Of a stretch of 64,000 nucleotides of DNA, positions 12,159 to 22,905 are shown piece after piece; the stretch's first letter is position 1; every line of letters begins with the position of its first letter. A program made the position numbers and the translations under genes. A model generated the notes under the pieces. It searched no databases. It saw only the letters and a list, made by a program, of their open reading frames with translations, and was not told where the DNA came from. The stretch is from NCBI GenBank assembly GCA_948567375.1, contig OX419756.1:65424333-65488332 (forward strand). The letters are read 5' to 3'. This DNA comes from Lunularia cruciata. Taxonomy: Eukaryota > Streptophyta > Marchantiopsida > Lunulariales > Lunulariaceae.

Positions 12159-12855
12159 TTACATAAGGACTCTAGATGGCAAAACCTCGCGCACTCTCAA
12201 GATAGTGCGGCCTGTAAAAACATCAAGTGTCGTCGGTGCTGTCTGTTGTAGATATACATAGTCGCCTGGATGAAATCGACGGATTGAGGGTCTATAACCT
12301 CCTCCTTGAATGGTAGCATATCGTAAAGTATCTCTATGCTGAGCAATCGCCAAGTTCTCAAAGGCCATCGGCATCACTCACCGAAAGATCTCTGCTTGCT
12401 GAGAACATGCGCTCATCCCTACATCGGGGTCATCCAAGTCCAAAACTACAATAGCATCTTGACGAATGGCTACAGGTAAATCTGGATCTTGTCCATAGAG
12501 TAGAAAGTATGGAGAGAAGGATGCTAAGGAGGCTTGCCGGCTGAACCGATAGCCCATGGCCAACCAAGGTAACTGGAGATCGCAATCTCCCAAGTGGCCT
12601 CTTTGCAAACCATACTTTTGCAATCCTCTCTTCACCGTCTGAACCACTCTCTCTACTAAGCCATCTGCCTCAGGGTGATCTCGGGATGTAGTCCGATGAT
12701 CAATCAAAGCCTTGTCACACAAGACCTGAAACTCTCCCAAGGACTCTGTACCCTGATCAGTCAAAACCTCAGTTGGTGCACCAAAATAACTAAGAACTCG
12801 ATCCAAGAACAAGTAAGCTGTCCCTTCACTAGACTTGTCAGGAAGTGCCACCAAC
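12159..12855 (-). pseudogene. Integrase, second half and C-terminal region
   Basis: Carries the later integrase core (YFGAPTEVLTDQGTE and SRDHPEADGLVERVVQTVKR, the usual Ty3-type D and E motif surroundings) and a C-terminal FHPGDYVYLQ block typical of gypsy integrases. It is separated from its first half by the solo LTR at 12856. Confidence 0.8.
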
Positions 12856-13597
12856 TGTAATACTCCGAGGACAAGAGAAGAGGGAAAACACAGATTGCAC
12901 ACTCAAACATTCGATGCCCCAAGGGAGCACCTTCTCTTTATTATATAGGCAAAGAGGATCTCCTCCAAGGAAGCTCCACCATAGGATTAGGGACATAGAT
13001 AGGTGACATGTCAGCAAGCTCCACCCTTGGATTACTTACTTGGATGGGTGACTTGTCTGGTCTAGGTCCTATCTGGTTGGTCAAACAAGCTTTGACCAGA
13101 GGGAATCTTTTAGGGAATCTTCATGTAGGAATCTCAGAATCACATGAGTAAGGTACCATTGGAAAGCTATCGATGAGACAAAGCAAGGAGGAGAGAAGGC
13201 CAGCCTTTACTCTGTTGGGGGGGGGGGAATCTGCACATTTTCAAGGCCTAATTCATCCGTTTAGGCCTCCGAAATTGCCTTCAAAGATTTCAGGCATATT
13301 TCGGTTCCTACTCTATTAGTAGAAGTCCTCTTTTGGTGATACCTCTTTCTGATCTGTTTAGTCCATCATGTGTAACATCCTTCCAAATGTTACCAAACCA
13401 ATTCTCACCTTTAAATCATATGTCTAGCTATTGGTTCTAAGGTTCTCAAGTCTATTTCGGTTTCTGCCCTATTAGTAGAAGTACTCTTTTGGTGATACTT
13501 CTATCTGATCTATTTTGACCATCATGTATAACATCATTCTAGATGTTACCAAACCAAATTTCATATCTAGATCATATGGCTAACCCTTGGTATTACA
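12856..13597 (+). mobile_element. Solo LTR (742 bp) inside the integrase of the methyltransferase element
   Basis: Runs TGTAATACTCC ... GGTATTACA with a perfect CCAAC target duplication at 12851-12855 and 13598-13602. Same family as 9797-10553 and 41162-41902. Contains a run of 12 G near 13217. It must be younger than the methyltransferase element it interrupts. Confidence 0.88.
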
Positions 13598-14069
13598 CCA
13601 ACTCAATCCACTTGGAGAAGTGCTCTACCATCACCAAAACATACCGATGATGTCTCACAGTCAGCGGTAAAGGTCCGGCGAAGTCCAAACTCCAACGGTA
13701 ACCCAATCCCATGATAGGTAATGGGTGTAACTGTGGCATAGGAGCATTGAATGATGCTCTAACTCGGTCACAAACCACACATCTGGCAACAAACTGCTAT
13801 ACCTTGGTCTGCATACCGCACCACCAATAATGACTCTGGAGTAAGCTATACGTATGCTTTACTCCAAAATATCCTAGCTCCTCATGAGCATGACGGACCA
13901 ATTGTGGTCTCTGTGATGGAAGTGGTACTACTCGCACTCTACCATCCTCCCATACACGCAAAAGGTGTCTACCCTCCAATCTGAACCGTCTAGCTCGCTG
14001 AAGAACATGGTTTCTCTCCTTGGCCCCAATTGTGCCACCCACAACACCAGTGTGAAGATAGTCCATCAC
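13598..14069 (-). pseudogene. Integrase, zinc-binding domain and start of the core
   Basis: Shows an H-x-H-type zinc-binding region (RHAHEELGYFGVKHTYSLL, followed by HYWW) and then the start of the core (RWSLDFAGPLP, VMVEHFSKWIE), in the usual Ty3/gypsy order. It continues beyond the solo LTR at 12855. Confidence 0.8.
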
Positions 14070-14354
14070 TAAGACATCATCATGAATGTCTCGCTGAACT
14101 ATACCAATATCTTCACTCTTTGGATCTGTGACCTCAATAACTCCTCATGTGTGCGCTGAGAGAGATACCACCAAAGCCTCTGCAAATATACACAGAAAGG
14201 CCGATGTATGCCAACCTGGCACCATCTCCTCATCTGTCTCACCATGCCAACGTGCTCCGGTCTGATCCTGCTGGCTGGGACATGGGTTTCTACTCAACCC
14301 ATCTGCATCACGGTTCACCACTCCAGGTCTGTGAACAATCGTGAAATCATACTC

Positions 14355-15440
14355 CTATAAAATCAGAGCCCATCGTGAAAGCTTCCTTAAAAGCTTGTCG
14401 GACTCCATCAACCACTTCAGCGGCTGATGATCAGTGATGAGAGTGAAGGGGTTACCAAATAGGTAACATCGGAAATGTGCTATTGCCCAAACTGTTGCCA
14501 AGCACTCTCCCTCATATGAACTACACTTCGCCTCCGCTAAATTGTTGGAGCGACTAGCATAGGCCACCACAAACTCCTTCTCCTCATCATCATGCTGGGT
14601 GAGCACCGCTCCAAGCCCCAACATACTCCAATCAATATGAACCTAAAATGGTCATCCCCTGATCGGTCTCCTCAAAATAGGAGCAGATGTCAACCTCTCC
14701 TTGAGCTCTACAAAGCTCTCTCCTACTCATCTCCCCAACACCACTCCTGTGTAAGCTTGGTCAGCTTTGTCAAGGCCTTGGCAATGGCACTAAATCCTCT
14801 AACATAGCGGCGATAGAAGTTTGCCAACCTAAGGATGCTCGCACTCTGCTCACATCCGTAGGCCGAGGAATACGTGCAATAGCCTCCACCTTGGTCTGCT
14901 GAACACCAAGTCCTCCGGGTAGATAGTGTGACCCAAATACTCAACCTGCTTGTGGAAGAACCTACAGTTCCCAGGATGTAATTTGAGTCCATGAGATCTC
15001 AACCTCTCAAACACCTCCAACAACTGTCTCTCATGCTCCTCCATAGTAGTGCTATAAACCAAAATGTCATCAATATAACATCGAGCAAAATCCAATCCAG
15101 CTAGGATCCTATCCATGACCCTCTGGAACTTAGCAGGAGCGTTCTTCAACCCAAATGGTAAGAACCTCCACTGATATAACACATCCTTGCCGTGAGGATC
15201 AATAGCCCAAAATGTTGTCTTGGACTTATCCTCCTCCATGATCGGCAACTGATGATATCCCGCTCAAAGATCCAAAGTATTGAAGACCTTTGCATGCCCA
15301 ATCACATCAAAAATCTCCTCCGGTGTAGGCATGGCATACCAATCAGCTCTGGTCTATCGGTTGATAGGACGGTAATCTCCACACATCCGCCTATCTATAT
15401 AGTTGCCATGCATATCTTTCTTGGTTGGCATCACTATTGT
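14355..15440 (-). pseudogene. Reverse transcriptase and RNase H
   Basis: RT blocks include FLPFGLKNAPAKFQRVMD and the catalytic-loop segment CYIDDILVYS, then EYLGHTIYP. RNase H follows with VVAYASRSNN, YEGECLATVWAI and ITDHQPLKWLM. Order and motifs are those of Ty3/gypsy pol. Some spacing around the RT/RNase H junction is hard to read because this fossil is disrupted. Confidence 0.82.
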
Positions 15441-15639
15441 TAATGCATACTCTCCATGTGAAATCTCCACCAAACCAGCCTCAAAAAGGTCACTACTCTG
15501 GCTCTGAATTAATGTCCTCTCCATCTCACTATATCGATAAGGACGTCAGAAAACTGGTGTGTCGCTTGTCAGCTCAATTCGTATACCAGGTCCCTTCAGA
15601 GCACCCAAATCCTTCATACTGAAGGCAAAACAACTCGTG

Positions 15640-16280
15640 TGACTCCTCAAGAACCTCCAAACCCTCCGTCTTTCCTCTCCAGTAAGCTTGGGTCCAAGAT
15701 CTGGCTCCCAAGTATCCTCTGTAACTGTAGTAGGAGTGGAAGACGTACTGATTGGCTGCTACACTGGGCCCTTGGGAGCAATAGTGACATGCTCCCGACC
15801 ACTAAAGGTCCCAACCCTTGTGTGAAAAACTCCCTCCACTCTGGCTGCAAGCTCCACACGTCCTCTGGCTGCATCCCATGTGGACCAAGGGTGTAATCCA
15901 AGTAGCTCACGCTCACCTGGATGGATTCCAAGTAGACCACTCTCCCTAGTAGCTATTGGATGTGTCCCAAGAATACCATGTCCACTTGGTCCATCGGCCC
16001 CAACATGTGCCTGAATTGTCTTGATAGGCACAGGGCTCACAAGTGTCCGAGTGGTGATGCCTATCAAGCGCATCCTACGTTGCTCTACCAAGCCAAGGCT
16101 CACAATCCAAGTCAAACAATTCAAGTCCATAGCCTGACCTAACACCTGACGCCTAAATGCCTTTGACACTGCTAGAACAGCAATAATACCGGTGCAAAAA
16201 CCCATTGCCCGCTCTCTCTCATCAGCGTTGGGCTCCACCAACTGTTGTAACTGTGAGTCCCAAACAAGTCCAGGTCCTCC
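15640..16280 (-). pseudogene. Spacer between methyltransferase and RT, function unclear
   Basis: Open in part (16241-15759) but without a domain I can name. It lies between the methyltransferase and the RT of the same element and has G/H/P-rich repeats (GILGTHP, GLLGIHP, LLGLHP). It may be a linker or a degenerate tail of the methyltransferase. Confidence 0.4.
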
Positions 16281-16397
16281 CTCTCAAAAAGCATGAGAGT
16301 CTGGGAAACTCATAAGGGTGGGAAATGCAGCTCTAGGCTGTCCAACTAGGTTCACCACTGCCATAGGTGACCTATCAGCCACTACCACTGTCTGAGA

Positions 16398-17091
16398 CTA
16401 ACGCCCAGCATCCAAGATATCATCAACAAGAATGTGGTCTATTCGTTGAATCCCATCATAACTACGTTGTAGAACCTCTCTGGGTAAGAGGTTCGTCCAC
16501 CAAAGACAAAGACAATGAGCACCTGATCCCACTCTAGCTACATCTAACAATACAGTAGGTCCCATCCAAGAATGGACCTGATGTGTACTCACCACCACTC
16601 TAGTGTGAGAATCACCCATCAAAGGAACGTTCTCCAAAAGGTAAAATGGAGAAACAGATTGATGAACCTGGAGATGTCGTACTATCCGTAACATCTCCCA
16701 AAACACACCAGAACAAGGATCCTGAAGACCCAAACCGCAGCGCGCACGTGTATGTCCCTGACATGGCCATCCAGAAATCACCAAGTGAATAGGCCCATGT
16801 CTCTAGGTCATGCGCCCCCCGTAAGGAAATGTCTCTTGGTAAGGCCTTCTGGTAACCTCTGACTGTTGACATCGGTAATAACTCCGGATACCAATAAGCC
16901 AAGTGTGTCACATGATGTAGAGAGACTTGCCTAGCAATCTCATCTCTCTCTACATACAAGTACCTCTGTACTCCAATACCCGCATGTAACACCGCAGCTA
17001 GTCCGGTGCTGATCCCACCAAACAACTCCAATAGGCATATCCCCTCTACTGGATATTGCCAAGCAATGAGTGTGGTATCCAGAGGTGTCAA
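16398..17091 (-). pseudogene. C5-cytosine DNA methyltransferase domain inside the retrotransposon
   Basis: An SAM-binding motif I (CLLELFGGISTGL, then VERDEIAR further on) lies at about 17040-16960, motif IV (GWPCQG) at about 16770 and motif VI (LLENVP) at about 16634. A later block (LLDVARVGSGAH, then LWWTNLLP) resembles the region around motif VIII in DNMT3-like enzymes. The motif order I-IV-VI-VIII is the standard one for cytosine-C5 methyltransferases. The domain is on the same strand as gag and pol, between protease and RT, so it belongs to the element and not to a host gene. In the family the reaction is SAM-dependent 5-methylcytosine formation; whether this family favoured CG sites cannot be read here. 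Confidence 0.85.
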
Positions 17092-17157
17092 AGCAATTGC
17101 CTCCAGAGGCCCATCCTCACACTCATCTCCTGATGGTACAAAGGCTCCACTCCAAGC

Positions 17158-18345
17158 CTACTGCGCCAACTGATTTGCATGCTGTTGCAATGCCTCCTCT
17201 GAACTCCACAATGGAACATCCAAGGTGGATGGAACAATCCCACTCGTACTCCAAAGCCGAGTGATCTCCTCTGGTACTGGAGTATCCTCTACATGGGCGT
17301 TCCCCTCCAACAAGTCACCAGGCCAAGTAACTGCACCGCTGAAAGCTAAAACTAATGCTGCCATGGTCCCAAACTGTAGTGAGCCAAGACTGCCACTGCT
17401 GAAGCGTACTGGTAGGCGACATACCCGTCCCTCACTAGACTGCCAACCAGGTCTAGAAGAGGCTGTCTCCTCCCAATAGTCAATGCTGAAACCCATGGGG
17501 TATAACACGGCTCCGCCAACTAGCACATCATATGACTCAACTATCGTCGCAATAGCCTGAGCTCCCACCACCGAGCTATCAATCGGATGACCAGGCTGAA
17601 CCTGGACAACAAGCTCTCCACGTGTGATGTTTGGATCTGAAATGGACACCTCTCCACATCGGTCTTCCGTAACTCCAGACCGACAACTGCAGCCTTCCCC
17701 AACATAAGGGGTTGCGCACAAGACTCTCTGTGGTGTATAGACCTTCCCTGAAGCTCCCACCAAACAAAAAATCCCCCTCTGGTTATCCAATAGGACAACA
17801 CCAGGTGTAAACCGTGCTCTCTCAAAGGCCGGTCTAGCTGGCAACTCGTCCAGTCTAGCCGCTGCCGCTTGCCATAAACCACTGGTTGCTGAACGGATCC
17901 GATGCTCCTCAACCAAGTCAGCTCCACTACCAACCACCTCTGCTCTAGTAGTAGGAACTACACCAACCCTACTCTCACACAACGTGGCAGCCAACCAGAA
18001 CACTTGGGCTGGGTCAACTCCCAATGTAAACATGTCACTGGCTGAAAACAAAGGATGCCGCATAATCAGTTGAGCCGTCCCCAACATCATGCTAGACTCA
18101 GTTTGTGTAGTAGTAGGTGGCTGACTAGCAGGTAGTCCATCATGTACTCCATCACCACCTACCACACCTGCACTGGGACGTCTAAGAACCATGGATGTTG
18201 TCTGCAATGCCTCAAATAGCATGAAAGACAGGGGAAGTCTGACCTGTCTCCCAACCTCTCCTCTCTGTGGGTCCAACTCCACTGATGCTCCTCTAGGCTT
18301 TGGAGCACGTACTGCACTCCTAGTCACTGCTGCAGATGCATCCAC
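17158..18345 (-). pseudogene. Aspartic-protease region of the methyltransferase element
   Basis: A long open stretch between gag and the methyltransferase. A retropepsin-like arrangement is suggested by FTPGVVLLD, followed about 100 residues later by SYDVLVGGAVLYPMGFSID, which resembles the second half of gypsy proteases. The surrounding sequence is low in similarity to anything I recall, so the protease call rests on position and these two blocks. Confidence 0.6.
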
Positions 18346-19790
18346 CTATGCTGCTCCGCACATGAAGTCCAAAGCATCCCTATCACCAGCATACGAGGTG
18401 GAAGCCTCAGCACCCGAATCTGATCTCCTCTGAGCAATAACCATACTAGCCAATCTTTGCTCCAACTGCTCAATCCGAGTAGCCATAGCTGTGTCAAAAG
18501 TAAGAGCAGGTACTGCACCCCTACTAGGTGTAGATCCTCTACCACCTCGTCCTCCATGAACTGGAGCTCCTCTACTACCTACCATAGCAGCCCTACCACT
18601 CTGTAACTCCGAGTGTAGGTCAAAACACCGGTCACTAGTGTGACCAAATCTGTGGCAGTGCTCACACTGCCTTTGTGCTGGTTGTGATGCACCAGAGGTA
18701 TCAGGTCCGCTGCCCTGAGTACACTCTCTCCGATGGTGAGGTCCACCACAAGTCCAACAAGCAACACCACCACTCATTGGCTACTGTTGACCCAAAAATG
18801 AGGGTAAAGGTCTAACTCCACTAGGCCCTCCACTTGCTCCATAGGATCTGGGCTATCCACCTTGTCCTTGAAAACCAACTGGGCATGGTGCACTTTGCTG
18901 CACTCTAGAAGAAGTCACCGCCGTGGATGAGGTCTCCCTACCAAATCCATATGTCACCACTCTCTCCTCCACCATGTTGAGCTCAATACGCTCAGCCAAA
19001 CCAAAGACTATTGCCAAAGTGGGCGAAGTAGCCTGCAACAACATAGCATCATGAACTCTACGTCGCAACTCCCTATCCAGTATCCCATACCAAAACTAGA
19101 CTGCTTGGGCCTCAGTAACTCCCTGAGTGAAACTGATCAGCCGCCTCATGCGAGTGTATGCCTTGCGTAGGCTTTCTCTAGCCTTTCGCTGGAACTCCTG
19201 CAAGCTCCTCAGCTTGTCAGTCCGCACTCCCTGGTAGTTCTGCCTCAAACATAGGAAGAACTCCACCATAGGGTTAAACCCCGGTACCACACCACCTCTT
19301 GCAGCGGTACCTCCACTTGTAGTAGCACTATCTCTAGCTAGTGCACCTCCACTAGCTCCACCAACACTACTCGAGCTAGAACTCGTGGGTATAGCTGATC
19401 TACTCCTGGCCACCGAGCCTGAAGTGATAGAGACATAGTGTGGAGACCAATACTGTCTCCGTAACTCAATCTCCTCCAAATGAGCTCTCCTGAACTCATG
19501 GTAATCATCCATTGGCGGACCCTCCAGATGCTGAAACAACCCTTTCCATGCCAGGAAGGGTGTGAACAAAGTCGGGTTCCGCATCTGCTGCAGATCACAC
19601 CAGCTATCAAACTCTTAGATGAAGTCATCCAACTCAATGGTACCCACTGTACCAGAGTAACGCCTAGGGCCTTTGGAGGCCCATAAATCTCGTCCATGTC
19701 CCACAACAACGGTGCGGACACACCAAGTGCACTCTCAACTGAATCAGCTCCTATGTCGAACTCCAACTCAGAGTCAATCTCCTCCCTCAC
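18346..19790 (-). pseudogene. Gag with two CCHC zinc knuckles
   Basis: The 3' part has CWTCGGPHHRREC and CEHCHRFGHTSDRC, both C-x2-C-x4-H-x4-C nucleocapsid knuckles (about 18777-18640). Upstream is a charged, helix-rich capsid-like region with LRSLQEFQRKARESLRKAY, typical of plant Ty3/gypsy gag. A serine/glycine-rich linker lies near 19320-19400. Confidence 0.8.
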
Positions 19791-20300
19791 TGGGACCTAA
19801 GATACAGGTTGATATCAAGCACCACTCCGAGTAAACCCACTGTGTACTATAGGGCTAACTCCTCTAGAATCTCCAAAGAACTCCGTCGTGACCAAGTAAC
19901 CGCAACACAAACCCAAACCACCAACTGCAACCGCAAGTCGTAACCGCAAGTGCCCCACCAAGTGCCAACACCACCACGTGCCAACACCAACTAAACACCA
20001 CCCACTAATGTAACTCTAACCGAGATAACTACACTAGGGGAAAGGGCAACCTATAACCTGCCATCATAACACGCACTCTTACGGTCTGCAGGTCATCACT
20101 TCCTGCCTCACCAAAGAGAAACAAAGGTAGTCTGACTGGTCATCACTCCAGCCTCACTACCAAGAGCACACCATAGCACCAACGCTCAAAAGTTAGGGCA
20201 CCTCACACAAACGTGGTGCACAAACAGGAAGAAGAGAATGGAGGAGATCCAATCACAAGAAATCTAAACGAAAACCCTTAATCTCATAACACAACACGGG

Positions 20301-20316
20301 ACTGACTCTGCCACCA
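20301..20316 (-). other. Possible primer-binding site of the methyltransferase element
   Basis: The minus strand reads TGGTGGCAGAGTCAGT, resembling the TGGTATCAGAGC initiator-Met-tRNA primer site of plant LTR elements with a few differences. It is about 0.5 kb upstream of gag, but about 1 kb from the recognised terminal repeat, so the call is tentative. Confidence 0.4.
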
Positions 20317-20698
20317 TTTGGCATTTGACATAAGAGCAGTTTGGATCTAAGTCCTAAGCTACCAGGATCACCAATAATGGGATCAAGCTGCCTCTCCTAG
20401 CCAAAGCTACATGTGTATAGATAACAGTGGCACAGTCACTAAGACAACAAGTGAGGGTGGACCAGTTGGCTAGGGCACCAGTCTAGGAACAAGAGATCTA
20501 GGGGTCAAATCCTGTTGCGCACAATCTAGCAAGAAAGGCAAATTTTGCCAACCAATGACCAAGATCTACTCTAAACTAGCTAGTCTCATGCCAACAAGCT
20601 GGCTTGCTGGCCCTTCTAGGCCTTCGTAGCCTCTCATAGCCCACAGCCCTATGCCTCAAAGCCTGTAAACACCGAAATTCAGCCAAATGAGGCCTTTC

Positions 20699-21043
20699 TT
20701 GTTGCCACTTCGAAACCTCATCCAAATCGAAACAACTTCCAAATCTGGCCCAAAATCTGACATAAATCTGATGTAAAATCTGATGTAAACCTTAAAGATG
20801 GCTGTCCGTCAAATCCCCCGCTAACTTTCCACTCGAGCCAAATTGACTTGTTGCCACTTCAAAACCTCCTCCAAAATTGGTGAAACTTCTCCAAATCTAC
20901 GAAAGTCCTCCAAACTAGCTAAACTCCTCCAAATTTGGCCAATCAATGAAAAATCCTCCAAATTTGGCCCAAAATCTGACGTAAACCCTAAAGATGGCTG
21001 TCCGCCAAATCCCCCGCTAACTTTCCACTCGAGCCAAATTGAC
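20699..21043 (-). repeat. Imperfect tandem duplication in the leader of the methyltransferase element
   Basis: A unit of roughly 150-200 bp occurs twice (about 20699-20847 and 20848-21043). Both contain TTGTTGCCACTT-type and CTTTCCACTCGAGCCAAATT blocks, the latter ending at about 20847 and 21043. No coding capacity; probably part of the leader or regulatory region. Confidence 0.6.
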
Positions 21044-21374
21044 AAAACCGGTTTTTCCAAATCACAATTTCATGAGAAGAGCTTCCCAACTCCACCTTCA
21101 ATTTGACTTTCTGAGCCCAACTCGCAGCAAATTGGTCCTACCTTCACCTCTTGAACTCAAAATCACAACATTGCTCGAAAACTACTCCTTCTTTGCTCAA
21201 AATTTGGCCAACGCTTCCGCACACCGTCCGCCTAACTGCCAAATTTGCATCACTTGAACAAGCTTCTACACACTAGGGAAACACAAAACTTGAATCGAGC
21301 TACCATGATCCACCGAGCTTGGAGATACCACCAACACTCAATGTTCATGCACTCGATTTCCCCTTGACTTCACT

Positions 21375-21822
21375 TCTATGATGTAATCAGATTGCTTAAC
21401 ACTCTCAACTCAACTCAACTCAGATCAGTACTTGATCTGTCACTCTATAAACTGCCAACAACTTGGCACTGATTACAGTCAAGCCACACCCACTCAAGCA
21501 TAGAGAATCCAGGTGACACTCGCCGGCCTCTGTCCACCATAGCCAGGAACTCGAAGGCTCAACATCAGAGAAGTGAGCTCTTTGGAGCTCACTTCAAAAC
21601 TATACCCCCTAGACTCGAGCTAGCACTGAAACCCTAACGGTCCCGCTGACGGCACACTCAACGGTGCAAAGTGACGGTGGGCCCCACCGTGAAGTCAGTA
21701 CCCCGAACACCAAATCAGACTGTCAAAAAGGAGTCCTTGAGAAACTACTAGAATAACTCTAATTACTATCATTGGAACTCCAGTGTCCGAGCAGCTAGAT
21801 GCGGAACTACAAATGGCGTGAT
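21375..21822 (-). repeat. 5' terminal repeat of the methyltransferase element
   Basis: About 450 bp closely matching 11166-11627. On the minus strand it starts ATCACGCCATTTGTAG at the junction with LINE copy 1 and ends near GCAATCTGATTA. The 104-bp segment flanking the other copy is absent here, so the two ends of the element are not equal. Confidence 0.75.
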
Positions 21823-22800
21823 AGAGGGTTTTCCATCGTTTGCTTCACTATCATCAGATTGGACTAGAGGTTTACAGTCTTCCTTGATGGAGAGACAATG
21901 TGAGCATATGCTACATTCTCTCTTAGTTGACTCGTCCATTCCTCAAGCTACTAGCACGTCTACGCTCTTGCTCCGACAAGAGTGCAGGCTCGTGGATCCT
22001 AGCTCGACCATGCATTTGGGCTTTCCAACTCGCACCAGCTACTTTCTCTACAGCGATGAGGTTTCATCTAGGTTTGGTCCACTCATCTGCATCTTCACTA
22101 CTCACTTGTGAGTGTGGTTCTACACTAGATGCAGCGGTGGTCTACATGACACGGTGTCCTTTTGGAGGACAGAGGATAGCTACCCATGGTGCCATTAGAG
22201 ACATAGTGTTTGCTATGGCACGAGAGAGTGGATACTTGGCTTGACCGCCACGACAACTGCTCAAAAACTGCTACGTATTGCTATTGCTACTTCGTATGCT
22301 TTGCAGATGACACGTGTCAGGGCAGACTTATACTTGGTCCGAGATGATCAAGTGACAATAGTGGATGTCATGGTCACGGACCTTACGCGGGTTACAGTTT
22401 CGGAAGGAATGATTGCCCATCCCCTTGGATGGGCGGCGAGTGCAGCAGCAGGTCGTAAGGTCGCCAAGTATAGGGGCATGCAGCGAGGTCACCTCTTTGT
22501 TCCTCTAGCCTTGGAGTTATATGGAGCGATGGACACAACATTTGACACATTTGTCAAGGAGTGAGCGAGAGCTTATCATGTTAGGCGTCAGGGGGTACCA
22601 CTCTCACTCTCATACTTTGTAGCATATTTTAGACAGCGTGTGTCCATTGCTCTATAGAGTGCAGTGGCTAGTGCAATCCATAGGAGAGCAATCACATTAG
22701 GTGATGTTTCTTCCGATGCCCCAGTTGTGTGTAGACCGTACAACTTGCATAGCTCGGATATCTTAGGTGCGGTAGGGCAGATTTCTCATACAGACTCTAT
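21823..22800 (+). mobile_element. LINE copy 1, 3' piece (CCHC finger and RLE-like endonuclease region)
   Basis: LINE sequence resumes at AGAGGGTTTTCC after the retrotransposon. A CCHC finger (CECGSTLDAAVVYMTRC in this copy, with Y where copy 3 has H) starts at about 22107. A restriction-like-endonuclease-type segment follows (RADLYLVRDDQVTIVDVMV, then KYRGMQRGHLFVPLALELYG) at about 22310-22560. A frame change near 22244 and a stop near 22562 are visible. There is no poly(A) tail; the LINE passes into the TTAGCCCC repeat at 22801. Confidence 0.78.
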
Positions 22801-22905
22801 TGGGGCTTAGCCCCATGTTACCTCTTTTGACTCTCCCTTGTACGGCTTGATGAAGTCTTCCCATCCTTCATTTTTCCTATGCGGTCGCCTCTTACTATTT
22901 TTTTG
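22801..22905 (+). repeat. 'TTAGCCCC' arm directly after LINE copy 1
   Basis: Reads GGGGCTTAGCCCCATGTTA and continues through the CTTGTACGGCTTGATG block to GCGGTCGCCTCTTA. The same sequence follows the 3' ends of LINE copies 2 and 3, so it may be the LINE 3' tail or a preferred target. Confidence 0.7.

Larger units (their letters stand above)
11070..21822 (-). mobile_element. Ty3/gypsy-like retrotransposon carrying a DNA methyltransferase and a PHD finger (fossil)
   Basis: A 10.75-kb minus-strand element inserted in LINE copy 1, flanked by AGAGG at 11065-11069 and 21823-21827. Parts in transcript order: terminal repeat (21822-21375), leader, gag with two CCHC knuckles (19790-18346), aspartic-protease region (18345-17158), C5-cytosine methyltransferase (17091-16398), RT and RNase H (about 15440-14355), integrase (14069-12159, split by a solo LTR), PHD finger (12125-11900), polypurine tract and 3' terminal block (11731-11070). 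It is clearly broken, with roughly ten or more disruptions, and is an old insertion. Methyltransferase-bearing retrotransposons are known from dinoflagellates and charophyte algae; this is an equivalent arrangement in what looks like a land plant. Confidence 0.85.

Noticed and set aside
16398-17091. Methyltransferase motifs as a host DNMT gene
   Set aside because: They are on the same strand as, and between, gag/protease and RT of one element flanked by a target duplication.
20453-20525. tRNA-like sequence with CAGTTGGCTAGG and GGGTCAAATCC boxes
   Set aside because: The boxes recall a tRNA promoter, but I could not fold a convincing cloverleaf; it lies inside the retrotransposon leader and may be a decayed tRNA-derived piece.
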